Assembly: GCA_902796905.1 (NCBI GenBank)
Contig: CADBQU010000024.1
Span: 1 to 64,000, forward strand
Origin: Oscillospiraceae bacterium
GTDB lineage: Bacteria; Bacillota; Clostridia; Oscillospirales; Acutalibacteraceae
Direction of reading: 5' to 3'
DNA length: 64,000 bases
The notes under the pieces are model-generated. The model did no database searches. It was given only the letters and a program-made list of their open reading frames with translations, and was not told where the DNA came from. The position numbers and the translations under genes are program-made. Positions within the stretch are counted from its first letter, which is position 1. Every line of letters starts with the position of its first letter. Of the stretch, positions 8,912 through 16,643 are shown piece by piece.

Positions 8912-9163
8912 TTACAACCCTAATCTTTTTAAAATGGTTTTTGTTGAAATTTGAGAAATATATATTATTTTTTCGTTTCCTTTTTCTGCCACTATAAAGC
9001 TTTTGGGTAAATCTTCGCCTATAACCGTTACCGTCTTTTTTTCTTTTTCAGCCGAAAATAAAAAATTTCTGGTAGATTTTTTAACCGTTGCATTATCTAA
9101 ATCAAAAATACCTATTATGTTTTTTGTATTAATAACCGTATTTTGTCCTAAGTATAGGTACAT
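8912..9163 (-). CDS. remB: Extracellular matrix regulator RemB (DUF370, YaaB)
   Basis: The 83-residue product starts MYLYLGQNTVI and has the DUF370 pattern of the Bacillus YaaB/RemB protein, a small DNA-binding regulator relative of RemA. In Bacillus subtilis remB lies between recF and gyrB, exactly as here. It overlaps the 3' end of recF by 16 bases, so it is translated as part of that transcript. Its role in this organism is inferred only from family and position. Confidence 0.88.
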   Translation of the reverse strand: MYLYLGQNTVINTKNIIGIFDLDNATVKKSTRNFLFSAEKEKKTVTVIGEDLPKSFIVAEKGNEKIIYISQISTKTILKRLGL

Positions 9164-10230
9164 AATTCTCCCTTTTCTATTTTAAAAACCGTACCGCTTT
9201 TTAAAATATTTATATTTGCCGGGTCGCACGCAGTTAAAAAAACCTGCCAATCGGTTAAATGATTTAAAATAAAATGCTGTCGGTTAATATCCAGTTCACT
9301 TAAACAATCATCTAATAACGCCACCGGATTTTCATTTACGGCGTTTTTCATAATTTCGGCTTCTGCCAATTTTAAACAAAGAGCCGCCGAACGTTTTTGC
9401 CCCTGAGAACCGTAACTTTTGGCGCTTTTTTCGTTTATTAAAACCAAAATATCGTCTTTTTTGGGACCTATAGAAGTATTTTTATTTAAAATATCGTTAT
9501 TTCTGCTGTTTTTTAAACTTAAAAATATTTCTTCTTTTGTTGTATTTTTGTTAAAGTCCGAAATATATTCTAAAGTTAACTTTTCTTTATTGTTACTAAT
9601 GCCAAAATATAATTTTTGAGCCTCTTTTTCAAGTTTTTCACAATATTTTGACCTGTAATATACTATTTTTTGCGAAACCTCCGCCATTTTTATTTCAAAA
9701 GGCTCCAACAAACCAACGCTGCTTTTTTTTTCGGAAATTTGCTTTAACAGTGTATTTCTTTGTAATAAAATCCTGTTGTATTCTCTTAAATATTCTATAT
9801 ATTTAGGGGTAATACTTGAAATTGCCAAATTTAAAAATCTGCGCCTTTTTTCGCCCGAACCCGAAATTAAATTAAGATCTTGCGGAGAAAATACAACCGT
9901 ATGAAAATCTTTAGCCAAACTGCTGGGTCTTACGGGTTTATTTAAAAATTCGGCTTTTCTTTTTTCATCTATAATAATTGCCGAATTTTTTTGTATATTT
10001 TCACTTTCAAAAACACAAAAATTTTTACAAACGTTTTTATTAAACATAAGCATTTCTTTATCTTTTGCCTGTCTAAAGCTTTTAGCGCCGCAAAACAGCC
10101 AAATTGCTTCTAAAACATTTGTTTTTCCCTGTCCGTTTTCGCCGAAAATCAAATTCATTTTCGGTCCGGGATTTATCTCCATTTTTGTTATGTTTCGGAA
10201 ATTATTGATTTTTATATTTTTTATAATCAT
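9148..10230 (-). CDS. recF: DNA replication and repair protein RecF
   Basis: RecF is an SMC-like ATPase that loads RecA at gapped DNA with RecO and RecR. The 360-residue product has Walker A GENGQGKTN (30-38), the ABC signature SYGSQGQKR and Walker B ALLDDCLSELD near the C-terminus. Its 3' end overlaps remB. It is separated from yaaA by the cloverleaf repeat 10265-10352, which interrupts the classic dnaN-yaaA-recF order without breaking any frame. Confidence 0.95.
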   Translation of the reverse strand: MIIKNIKINNFRNITKMEINPGPKMNLIFGENGQGKTNVLEAIWLFCGAKSFRQAKDKEMLMFNKNVCKNFCVFESENIQKNSAIIIDEKRKAEFLNKPVRPSSLAKDFHTVVFSPQDLNLISGSGEKRRRFLNLAISSITPKYIEYLREYNRILLQRNTLLKQISEKKSSVGLLEPFEIKMAEVSQKIVYYRSKYCEKLEKEAQKLYFGISNNKEKLTLEYISDFNKNTTKEEIFLSLKNSRNNDILNKNTSIGPKKDDILVLINEKSAKSYGSQGQKRSAALCLKLAEAEIMKNAVNENPVALLDDCLSELDINRQHFILNHLTDWQVFLTACDPANINILKSGTVFKIEKGELCTYT

Positions 10231-10264
10231 CTATAATCTTCTTATAAATTTATAACTTTTTTGC

Positions 10265-10352
10265 GGCGAAGAGCCCAAAGCCCAAAGAGCTTTGCAAAAG
10301 CTTTGGCTTTTGCCCCAAAAAACAAAAATTTGTTTTTTTGGGGCTCTTCGCC
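10265..10352. repeat. Intergenic cloverleaf palindrome 6
   Basis: Outer stem GGCGAAGAGCCC/GGGGCTCTTCGCC encloses AAAGCCC-type, GCAAAAGC and CCCCAAAAAACAAA arms (order C-B-A). It is nearly identical to the copy at 8803 and lies between yaaA and recF, 5 bases from the yaaA stop and 34 bases from the recF start. Confidence 0.9.
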
Positions 10353-10357
10353 TTTTT

Positions 10358-10573
10358 TTAATAATCTTCTTTTTTAACGGATATTTCGTTACCGTTAATT
10401 TCTACAATATCTTTTTCTCTTATTTTTTTGCCTCTTAAAATGCAAACTTCTCCGTTTACTTTAACTTTTCCATTTTTTATTAATAATTTTGCTTCTCCGC
10501 CGGTACCTACTTCTCCGGCAAGTTTAAGTAAACTGTCTAATTTTATATAATCTTCTTTAATGTTTATTATCAT
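10358..10573 (-). CDS. yaaA: S4 domain RNA-binding protein YaaA
   Basis: The 71-residue product is almost entirely one S4 RNA-binding domain, with the pattern LDSLLKLAGEVGTGGEAK, then LIKNGKVKVNGEV. The Bacillus homologue YaaA (RlbA) lies between dnaN and recF, as here, and the family is linked to the ribosome, though its exact role is unclear. Its ATG overlaps the dnaN stop (ATGA-type, 4 bases), so translation is coupled to dnaN. Confidence 0.9.
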   Translation of the reverse strand: MIINIKEDYIKLDSLLKLAGEVGTGGEAKLLIKNGKVKVNGEVCILRGKKIREKDIVEINGNEISVKKEDY

Positions 10574-11670
10574 GATAACCTCATAGGCATTACTAAGTAT
10601 AAAAAGTCGTTAGTTTCTACCGGACTTATAACGGCTGCCGCAGCAGGACCGTTAAATTTTAAATAAATTTCTTCGCATTCCGTTGCTTTTAACGCTTCGG
10701 TTAAATATCTGGAATTAAATCCTATTGTAAATTCGTTGCCGTCGTAATCCACAGCCATTTCATCCGTGGCTCTTCCTATGCTTGAAACGCTTGTAAATAT
10801 TATTTTTCCCTTTTCAAATTTCATTCTTATAGGAGTTTTAATTTGATCGTTAATAATAAGAGAAATCCTGTCTATAGTGTTTAATATTTCTTTTACGTTA
10901 ACTTTTATGCTTACGGTTTCGCTTAAAGGTATAGAGCGTTTGTAATCTATATATTCTCCGTCTATTAATCTCGAAATTATAATATATCCGTTGTTTTCAA
11001 AACTTATGTGTTTTTTACCAACTCTTATTGTTATTTTTTCGTCTTCTTCGCCTATTGTTTTAACAGCTTCGTTAATAGCCCTGCTGCTTACAATAAATTC
11101 TGCGTCGTTAGTGGTTTCTATAATATTGTTTCTTATAGCCAATCTGCTGCCGTCTATAGCTATTAAAGACATTTTATTTCCGCTGAATTCAAATTTAATA
11201 CCCATTAAAATAGGTCTTGCATTTTCGCTTGTAGCCGCAGCAAACGCCGTTTGCCTTACCATATCTTTTAAAACTTCGCTGCTAACTGTTACTTCTTCGT
11301 TTTCGCTAACCGTAGGCATTTCCGGAAAATCTTCGCTGGTCATTCCCACAATATCAAAATTGGAAGCTCCGCAGGAAATATGAGCCATCATTTTTTCGTC
11401 AACATTTATTTCTACAATGTCTCCGTCCATTTTTCTTAAAATTTCCAATAAAATTTTAGCGTTTAAAACAATGTCTCCGTCTTCTTCAACTCTAACAGGT
11501 AAAACTTTTGTCATACCTATTTCCAAATTATATGCCATCATAGTAACAGCCGAGCCTTCGGCAGAAAACAGTATACCTTCCAAAACAGGTATTGCTGCCC
11601 TTGTTAAAACTGCTCTCGATAAATTAGAAACGGCTTCTAATAAATTTACTCTTTCAACTTTAATAAGCAT
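10570..11670 (-). CDS. dnaN: DNA polymerase III beta sliding clamp
   Basis: DnaN is the ring-shaped processivity clamp. The 366-residue product has three repeated clamp domains and ends in LVMPMRLS, the conserved C-terminal end that contributes to the partner-binding cleft. GAAGGA precedes the ATG. It is separated from dnaA by 477 bases of very AT-rich DNA that carries origin features and overlaps yaaA downstream. Confidence 0.97.
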   Translation of the reverse strand: MLIKVERVNLLEAVSNLSRAVLTRAAIPVLEGILFSAEGSAVTMMAYNLEIGMTKVLPVRVEEDGDIVLNAKILLEILRKMDGDIVEINVDEKMMAHISCGASNFDIVGMTSEDFPEMPTVSENEEVTVSSEVLKDMVRQTAFAAATSENARPILMGIKFEFSGNKMSLIAIDGSRLAIRNNIIETTNDAEFIVSSRAINEAVKTIGEEDEKITIRVGKKHISFENNGYIIISRLIDGEYIDYKRSIPLSETVSIKVNVKEILNTIDRISLIINDQIKTPIRMKFEKGKIIFTSVSSIGRATDEMAVDYDGNEFTIGFNSRYLTEALKATECEEIYLKFNGPAAAAVISPVETNDFLYLVMPMRLS

Positions 11671-12147
11671 AATTATCCTTCTTTCTTTTTTTAGGATTTT
11701 TTGTTTTTTTTAATAAATAAAGTTATATTTTTAGTTAAGTTTAAAAAAATTAAAATTAAAGATAAAAAATTTAATTTTTAAAATTATTTTTTTTATTTTG
11801 TTTAAAAAAAAATAAAAAATTCTTTTATTTTATATTATTAATTTTTAGTAGTATTAGTAGTAGTGTCAGTTTTGTTAAAAACTCTTAAATACGGCACGGT
11901 TAACACAAAAAAACGTTAACAATAAAAACTTTAATAAAATGTTAAAAAGTTAGTATTTTTTAAAATATTAACTTTTAGGTTTAAAACTAAAGGTTAATAA
12001 CTAAAAACTATGTTAAAAAGTAACGATTTATGTAAACTTGTGCAACTAAAAAAATATTTTGTTTTTTAAAAACTTTTTTGTATGTTTTATATAAAATAAA
12101 ATATACAACTTTTAATTTTTTAAATTTTAGCGTTTAAAATTTTTGTT
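11671..12147. other. dnaA-dnaN spacer, probable unwinding part of oriC
   Basis: This 477-base spacer has no ORF and very little G or C. In the dnaA-to-dnaN direction it holds three copies of TTTTTAACA (complement of TGTTAAAAA at 12011-12019, 11940-11948 and 11873-11881), a small GC cluster (CGGCACGG, 11892-11899), a TAG triplet tract (11846-11863) and a run of A/T from about 11700 to 11845. That order matches the unwinding side of the Bacillus subtilis origin. No canonical TTATCCACA box is present. The use as origin is inferred from position and pattern. Confidence 0.75.
11846..11863 (+). promoter_or_regulatory. DnaA-trio tract
   Basis: Six triplets read TAG TAG TAT TAG TAG TAG on the plus strand, i.e. 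3'-GAT-5' repeats moving away from the putative boxes toward dnaN. The DnaA-trio is the single-strand DnaA-binding motif described for Bacillus subtilis and widely seen in bacterial origins, and the strand and direction both fit. Confidence 0.75.
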
Positions 12148-13479
12148 TTAAATTTCCTGTTTTAAATTTTTTATAATTTCATCAACCATTTCTTTTTCAA
12201 AAGGATTATCTTTTAAATGTTTTTCAATTTTAGAAACGGTATAAAGAATTGTGGTATGGTCTTTTCCAAAACTTTCGCCTATAGCCTGGTAAGAAAGCTC
12301 GGTGGTTTCCCTTGCAATGTACATTGCAACCTGCCGTGCATAAACTACCGGAGCCGTACGGCGTTTGGATAAAATATCTTTTTCGGGAATGGAATAGTTT
12401 TGGCTTACGGCCCTTATTATTTCTTCTATTTTTATGGGTTCCGGCCGTTGGTCGTTTATAACTTCTTTAATAATATTTTGAACTACCGCCATTGTGGGAA
12501 CTTTGTTTTGTAAATCCATAAAGGCTTTTAATTTTTTAACAACGCCTTCCAGCTGACGGGTATTCATTTTTATATTTTCGGCTATGTAATAAACTATATT
12601 TTCACTTAAATCAATATTAAGCATTTCGGCTTTTGTTTTTATAATTCCAACTCTGGTTTCAAAATCCGGAGGAGTAATGTCTGCCAAAATACCGCTTTCC
12701 AATCTGCTCCTTATTCTTTCGTCAAAGGTTTTTAAATCTTTAGGCGGACGGTCGCTGGTAACAACTATTTGTTTTCCTGCCTGAAAAAGAACGTTTATTG
12801 TGTTAAAAAATTCTTCCATCATACTTTCTTTTCCGGCTATAAAATGTATATCATCCATAAGCAAAACATCCGTTTGCCTAAAACGATTTCTGAATTCTTC
12901 CATAGTAAGCTTGGACTGCAAAGAATTTATAAGCTGATTTCCAAATTCTTCTCCTCTTATGTAACAGATTTTTTTTGAGGGCCAAACAACCGACATTCTG
13001 TTTTTAATAGCCAATAAAAGATGGGTTTTTCCCACACCGGAATTGCCGTAAATAACCAAAGGATTATACAAATGAACGGAACTTGGATTTTCGGCTATGG
13101 CCATAGCCGTAGCGTGGGCAAATCTGTTGGAAGCGCCTACTATAAAATTATCAAAAGTGTAATTGGATTCAAAATCGGAATTTTCGTTTGTAATGGGTTT
13201 TATATCTATGGGTTCGTTGTTAAAATCATCCAACAATACAATGGTAAGTTTTGTAGGAATACCGAAAACTTCTTTTAAAGCGTTTTCCACCAATTCCATA
13301 TAATTCATTTCTATAATTTGTTTTTTATATTTTGAATAAATGGATACAACAAATTCTCCGGGTTTTATTTCACGCGGAGAAAGATCTTTAATCCAAACAT
13401 TAAAACTTACTTCGGTAATGTGCTTTTTTATTTCTTCACAAACGGCATCCCATATATCGTTAAGAGAATCAACCTTCAT
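12148..13479 (-). CDS. dnaA: Chromosomal replication initiator protein DnaA
   Basis: DnaA is the AAA+ initiator that opens the origin. I start it at MKVDSLND (13479), with AGGA 8 bases upstream, giving 443 residues; an upstream ATG adds 14 unlikely residues. Domain I is followed by an AAA+ domain with Walker A YGNSGVGKTHL and Walker B LLMDDIHFI. Domain IV keeps the KRR arginine but reads SYQAIGESFGKDHTT where Bacillus and E. coli have SLP(K/E)IG and FGGRDHTT: the LP pair is YQ and one residue is missing before DHTT. These positions touch the DnaA box, so altered box recognition is possible. Confidence 0.96.
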   Translation of the reverse strand: MKVDSLNDIWDAVCEEIKKHITEVSFNVWIKDLSPREIKPGEFVVSIYSKYKKQIIEMNYMELVENALKEVFGIPTKLTIVLLDDFNNEPIDIKPITNENSDFESNYTFDNFIVGASNRFAHATAMAIAENPSSVHLYNPLVIYGNSGVGKTHLLLAIKNRMSVVWPSKKICYIRGEEFGNQLINSLQSKLTMEEFRNRFRQTDVLLMDDIHFIAGKESMMEEFFNTINVLFQAGKQIVVTSDRPPKDLKTFDERIRSRLESGILADITPPDFETRVGIIKTKAEMLNIDLSENIVYYIAENIKMNTRQLEGVVKKLKAFMDLQNKVPTMAVVQNIIKEVINDQRPEPIKIEEIIRAVSQNYSIPEKDILSKRRTAPVVYARQVAMYIARETTELSYQAIGESFGKDHTTILYTVSKIEKHLKDNPFEKEMVDEIIKNLKQEI

Positions 13480-13773
13480 TAAAAAAGTCCTTTCGTTTTT
13501 ACATCTTTTTTTGTTATACAAAGCAACCGTTGTACCCCGATTGCTTTGTATATTTTTTTAAAAAATTATAATAAAAAAGTTAATATTAATATAAAATAAA
13601 CGGTGGAAAAGTTTAAAAACAATACTTTCCCTAAATACTATATTATTATATCATAAAAGTATAAAAAATACAAGAAAAATCCTTGCAAAAAAGCAGGTTA
13701 AAAAGTTAAAAATCAACGGTTTTATTTTTAAAAAAGAAAATACAAAATTATAGAAAATTTAAAAAAGGTATGT
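13480..13773. other. dnaA upstream region
   Basis: This AT-rich region holds no ORF. A single weak DnaA-box-like CTTTTCCACC (complement of 13602-13611) and a TTTTTAACC (complement of GGTTAAAAA at 13697-13705) are the only box-like sequences seen. The inverted pair TTATACAAAGCAA and TTGCTTTGTATA (13514-13526, 13540-13551) is a hairpin around the dnaA leader and could be an operator or attenuator. Confidence 0.4.
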
Positions 13774-13853
13774 TATAATATTCGCAGACAAAACAAAGCG
13801 GAAGCTTTGCTTTAAAAAACGTTGTTTTTGCGGCATTCGCCGCGTCTGCTCTA
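13774..13853 (+). repeat. Promoter-linked cloverleaf element, copy 2
   Basis: TATAAT (13774-13779) is followed by TTCGCAGAC; GCAGAC (13784-13789) pairs with GTCTGC (13844-13849). Inside are hairpins with stems CAAAGC, an A/T arm around AAAAACG-TT-GTTTTT, and GCGGC (loop ATTC). It is the first unit of a tandem set of three cloverleaves between dnaA and the RluA-type gene. Confidence 0.75.
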
Positions 13854-13858
13854 TTGAA

Positions 13859-13931
13859 ATTTCAAAATTATTTTTTGCGTTGCAAAAATACGGCATACGC
13901 CGTTAAAGCCTTTGGCTTTAAATTTTGAAAT
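13859..13931. repeat. Linking cloverleaf between two promoter-linked copies
   Basis: A perfect 11-bp outer stem (ATTTCAAAATT at 13859-13869, AATTTTGAAAT at 13921-13931) encloses three perfect hairpins: TTTTTGC/GCAAAAA, ACGGC/GCCGT and TAAAGCC/GGCTTTA. It exactly fills the space between element copies 2 and 3; the right outer stem shares its last T with the next TATAAT. Confidence 0.75.
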
Positions 13932-14014
13932 ATAATATTCGCAAACAAAGCAAAGCGGAAGCTTTGTTTTAAAAAATGTTGTTTTTTGCGGCATTCGCCG
14001 CGTTTTTATATTGA
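13931..14014 (+). repeat. Promoter-linked cloverleaf element, copy 3 (degenerate)
   Basis: TATAAT at 13931-13936 is followed by ATTCGCAAAC. The outer stem GCAAAC pairs only partly with GTTTTT (14002-14007). Hairpins with stems CAAAGC and GCGGC match copy 2. It ends TATTGAATGGC, as does the copy at 50580. The RluA-type gene starts about 155 bases downstream on the same strand. Confidence 0.6.
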
Positions 14015-14169
14015 ATGGCTAAAACCTTTTTAGGCAAAGCCTAAAAAATATTCTTAAAAAAAGTAAAAATTTTAAAAAAGTTTTTCTTTTTGCAATATTT
14101 GTTAAGTTTTTCTCTATAAAATTTAAAAATCATTATTTATAAATATTTAAAAACAAAAAAAGGAAAAAA

Positions 14170-15138
14170 ATGAAGGAATTTAAAGTTTTAAAAAATGACG
14201 CCGATATGCGAATAGATAAGCTTTTACAAAAGCTTATGCCCTCTATGCCGAAAAATTTAATGTATAAGTTTATAAGAACCAAAAAAATTAAAGTGAACAA
14301 AAAAAGGACGGAAATTTCTTATAAAACAAAAGAGGGAGATATAATTTCGGCTTTTGTAAAAGATGAATTTTTTGAGGAAAAGCCTAAGCACTACGATTTT
14401 TTAAATTGTCCCGATAAAATAGATATTGTTTACGAAGACGAAAACATAATGCTTATAAACAAACCGCAGGGACTTTTATGCCATCCGGATAAAGAAGAAT
14501 ACCGCGATACGCTTCTTTCAAGAATAGCTCACTATTTATATAATAAAAAAGAATACGACCCTAAAAGCGAACAGTCCTTTGCGCCGGCTTTGTGCAACCG
14601 CATAGACCGCAATACCTGCGGAATTGTTATTGCCGCAAAAAATGCGGCGGCGCTTAAAATAATGTGCGAAAAAATAAAAAACAGAGAAATAGACAAAAGA
14701 TATAAAACAATAGTTCACGGAATTATGCCTAAAAACGAAGATGTTTTGCAGGGTTTTTTATTTAAAGACGAAGCAAAAAACCGAGTTTTTATTAACAGTA
14801 AAAAAAGCGAAAAAAACCGTACGATTACAACAAAATATAAGGTTTTAAAAACCAAAAACAATTTATCCCTTTTAGAAATAGAATTGGTTACGGGAAGAAC
14901 TCATCAAATAAGGGCTCATTTGGCAAGTATAAATCATCCTATTTTAGGCGACGGCAAATACGGAAAAATAAGCCCCGGAGAACCCACAAGGCAGGCTCTT
15001 TGCTCTTATAAATTAACCTTTAAATTTAATGTAAAAAAAGAAGAACAAAACCAAACGGAAAATTTATTGGATTATTTAAACAGCAAAAGCTTTGAAATAA
15101 AAAATATATGGTTTGAAAAAGAGTATTTCGGGAATTAA
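14170..15138 (+). CDS. RluA-family pseudouridine synthase with S4 domain
   Basis: The 322-residue product has an N-terminal S4 RNA-binding domain (about 13-70; MRIDKLLQKL) and an RluA-type catalytic domain with the active-site Asp in NRIDRNTCG (HRLDxxTSG in most family members), INKPQGLLCHP, and VTGRTHQIRAHL. It isomerises uridines of rRNA, most likely large-subunit rRNA like RluC/RluD, but the site cannot be told. AAAGGA precedes the ATG. It occupies the place beside dnaA where rpmH usually lies in Firmicutes. Confidence 0.9.
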   Translation: MKEFKVLKNDADMRIDKLLQKLMPSMPKNLMYKFIRTKKIKVNKKRTEISYKTKEGDIISAFVKDEFFEEKPKHYDFLNCPDKIDIVYEDENIMLINKPQGLLCHPDKEEYRDTLLSRIAHYLYNKKEYDPKSEQSFAPALCNRIDRNTCGIVIAAKNAAALKIMCEKIKNREIDKRYKTIVHGIMPKNEDVLQGFLFKDEAKNRVFINSKKSEKNRTITTKYKVLKTKNNLSLLEIELVTGRTHQIRAHLASINHPILGDGKYGKISPGEPTRQALCSYKLTFKFNVKKEEQNQTENLLDYLNSKSFEIKNIWFEKEYFGN

Positions 15139-15181
15139 ACAAAACAAAAATGTTAATAACTTTAATAAAAAGGAAAACAAA

Positions 15182-15679
15182 ATGAAAGAAAAAAAAGAAT
15201 ATAAAAAAATTTTAAAGGGCTTAAATATTTTAATTTTGTTTTTATTGATTAGCTGTTTAACATTAAGTTTAAACGCTTGCAAAAAAAATAAAAATAACAA
15301 TAACAAAAATTTAAGTAAAAAAACTTACAGTTATGTGCCGCCTGCCAAAACCGAAAGAAAAAGTTATATAAGCGGAAACAATGTTATATATAAAAGCACT
15401 ACGGGAGAAAACTATATAAACATAACTTACAAATTTTCGGGAAGCGATTTAAAAAGTGCAGAGGTAGAACAAAAATTTGAATCGGAAGATCTTGCAAAAA
15501 GGTCTTGTGATACGTGTATAGGTCAAAATAAATATGCAAGCCAAGAATTGTTTAAAAATATACGCTCTAAAGGTAAAATGTTTTATTGTGAGGTTACGGA
15601 GTTTGGGTTGCAGCAGTATAAAGGATTAACAAAAGAAGAACTCTGCAAAAAACTTGACGCCGAAACACCCGTACATTAA
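15182..15679 (+). CDS. Small lipoprotein of unknown function
   Basis: The 165-residue product has a charged N-terminus, a hydrophobic segment (about 13-32) and a lipobox SLNAC, so it should be lipidated at that Cys by Lgt and anchored outside the membrane. A Lys/Asn-rich linker and a roughly 110-residue compact domain follow, with two Cys residues in RSCDTCIG. No family is recognised. I start it at the ATG at 15182 with AGGA 7 bases upstream; the longer frame overlapping the previous gene has no ribosome site. It likely shares a transcript with the upstream synthase. Confidence 0.8.
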   Translation: MKEKKEYKKILKGLNILILFLLISCLTLSLNACKKNKNNNNKNLSKKTYSYVPPAKTERKSYISGNNVIYKSTTGENYINITYKFSGSDLKSAEVEQKFESEDLAKRSCDTCIGQNKYASQELFKNIRSKGKMFYCEVTEFGLQQYKGLTKEELCKKLDAETPVH

Positions 15680-15731
15680 TTTATTTTATAAAAATAAAAA
15701 ATTAAAATTAAAAAAGTTAAAATATTAAAAT

Positions 15732-15766
15732 AAAAAGGACGGAAATTTTCCGTCCTTTTGTTTTTA
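15732..15766. terminator. Bidirectional terminator
   Basis: GGACGGAAA pairs with TTTCCGTCC across one base, flanked by A and T runs on both sides. It serves the convergent lipoprotein gene and the HAD phosphatase gene. Confidence 0.85.
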
Positions 15767-15779
15767 TAAAAATTACAAT

Positions 15780-16472
15780 TTACAAAATGTTTTTTATTTC
15801 CGACAAATTTTCAACTTCAAAAGTAAAGGGAATGTTGTTGATGTTTTCGTTTTTTAGTATGTTAACAAAAACAGTGTCTATTCCGGAATTTTTTCCGCCC
15901 AAAATATCGCTGGATAAACTGTCGCCAATAATTAAACATTCTTCTTTTTTGGCACCTATATCATTTAAAACAAAATCAAAAAATTCTTTTTGCGGTTTTT
16001 GAAATCCCAATTCTTCGGAAATATAAAGCTTTTTAAAATACTTTTTAATTCCGGATTTTTCAAGTCTCATTTTTTGGGTAACTGCCACGCCGTTTGTTAT
16101 AACAAAAAGGGGATATTTTTTTTGCAAGTAATCCAAAAGCTCTGTGGCTCCCGGTATTAAACAGTCGGTTTCCCTTAGGTTATAAAAGTAACGTTGGTTC
16201 ATTTCCATAGGTTTAATATTGCTGTTAAGCGTTTTTAAAAACTCCGTAAACCTTTTTGGAAAAATTTCTTCCCTTTTAATTTCTCCCTTTTCAAACTGTT
16301 TCCAACAACGGTCGTTTATTTTGCTGTAAGTTTCTATTGTGGCGTCGTCGCTCGGCAGATTATACTTAATTAAAACATTTTTTAAAGCATTGTGCTCACA
16401 AAGCTTAAAATCCATAAGAGTATCGTCTACATCCAAAAGAATATATTTATATTTTTTTAATTTGTTTTCCAT
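15780..16472 (-). CDS. YjjG-family HAD nucleotidase
   Basis: The 230-residue product is a HAD-superfamily phosphatase with motif I DVDDTLMDF (nucleophile and acid Asp), motif II FVITNG, a Lys in GFQKPQKEFF (motif III) and motif IV IIGDSLSSDI. The C1-type cap and the overall pattern match the YjjG family of noncanonical pyrimidine nucleotidases, which dephosphorylate non-standard nucleoside monophosphates. GAGGAA precedes the ATG. It stands alone, ending at a shared terminator. Substrate is inferred from family only. Confidence 0.85.
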   Translation of the reverse strand: MENKLKKYKYILLDVDDTLMDFKLCEHNALKNVLIKYNLPSDDATIETYSKINDRCWKQFEKGEIKREEIFPKRFTEFLKTLNSNIKPMEMNQRYFYNLRETDCLIPGATELLDYLQKKYPLFVITNGVAVTQKMRLEKSGIKKYFKKLYISEELGFQKPQKEFFDFVLNDIGAKKEECLIIGDSLSSDILGGKNSGIDTVFVNILKNENINNIPFTFEVENLSEIKNIL

Positions 16473-16643
16473 AAATTCCTCAAAAAATGTTTAAAAACGT
16501 AAACGGTTAAAAACTTTAAAAATTTAAAATTAAAAACTTAAAAATTAAAAACTTAAAAATTTAAAAAATTGTGCCGAAGCTTTGGTTTTTATATTTTTAT
16601 GTTTATTTTTTATGTTTCTATGCGTTTGGGTTTATACCAAAAA

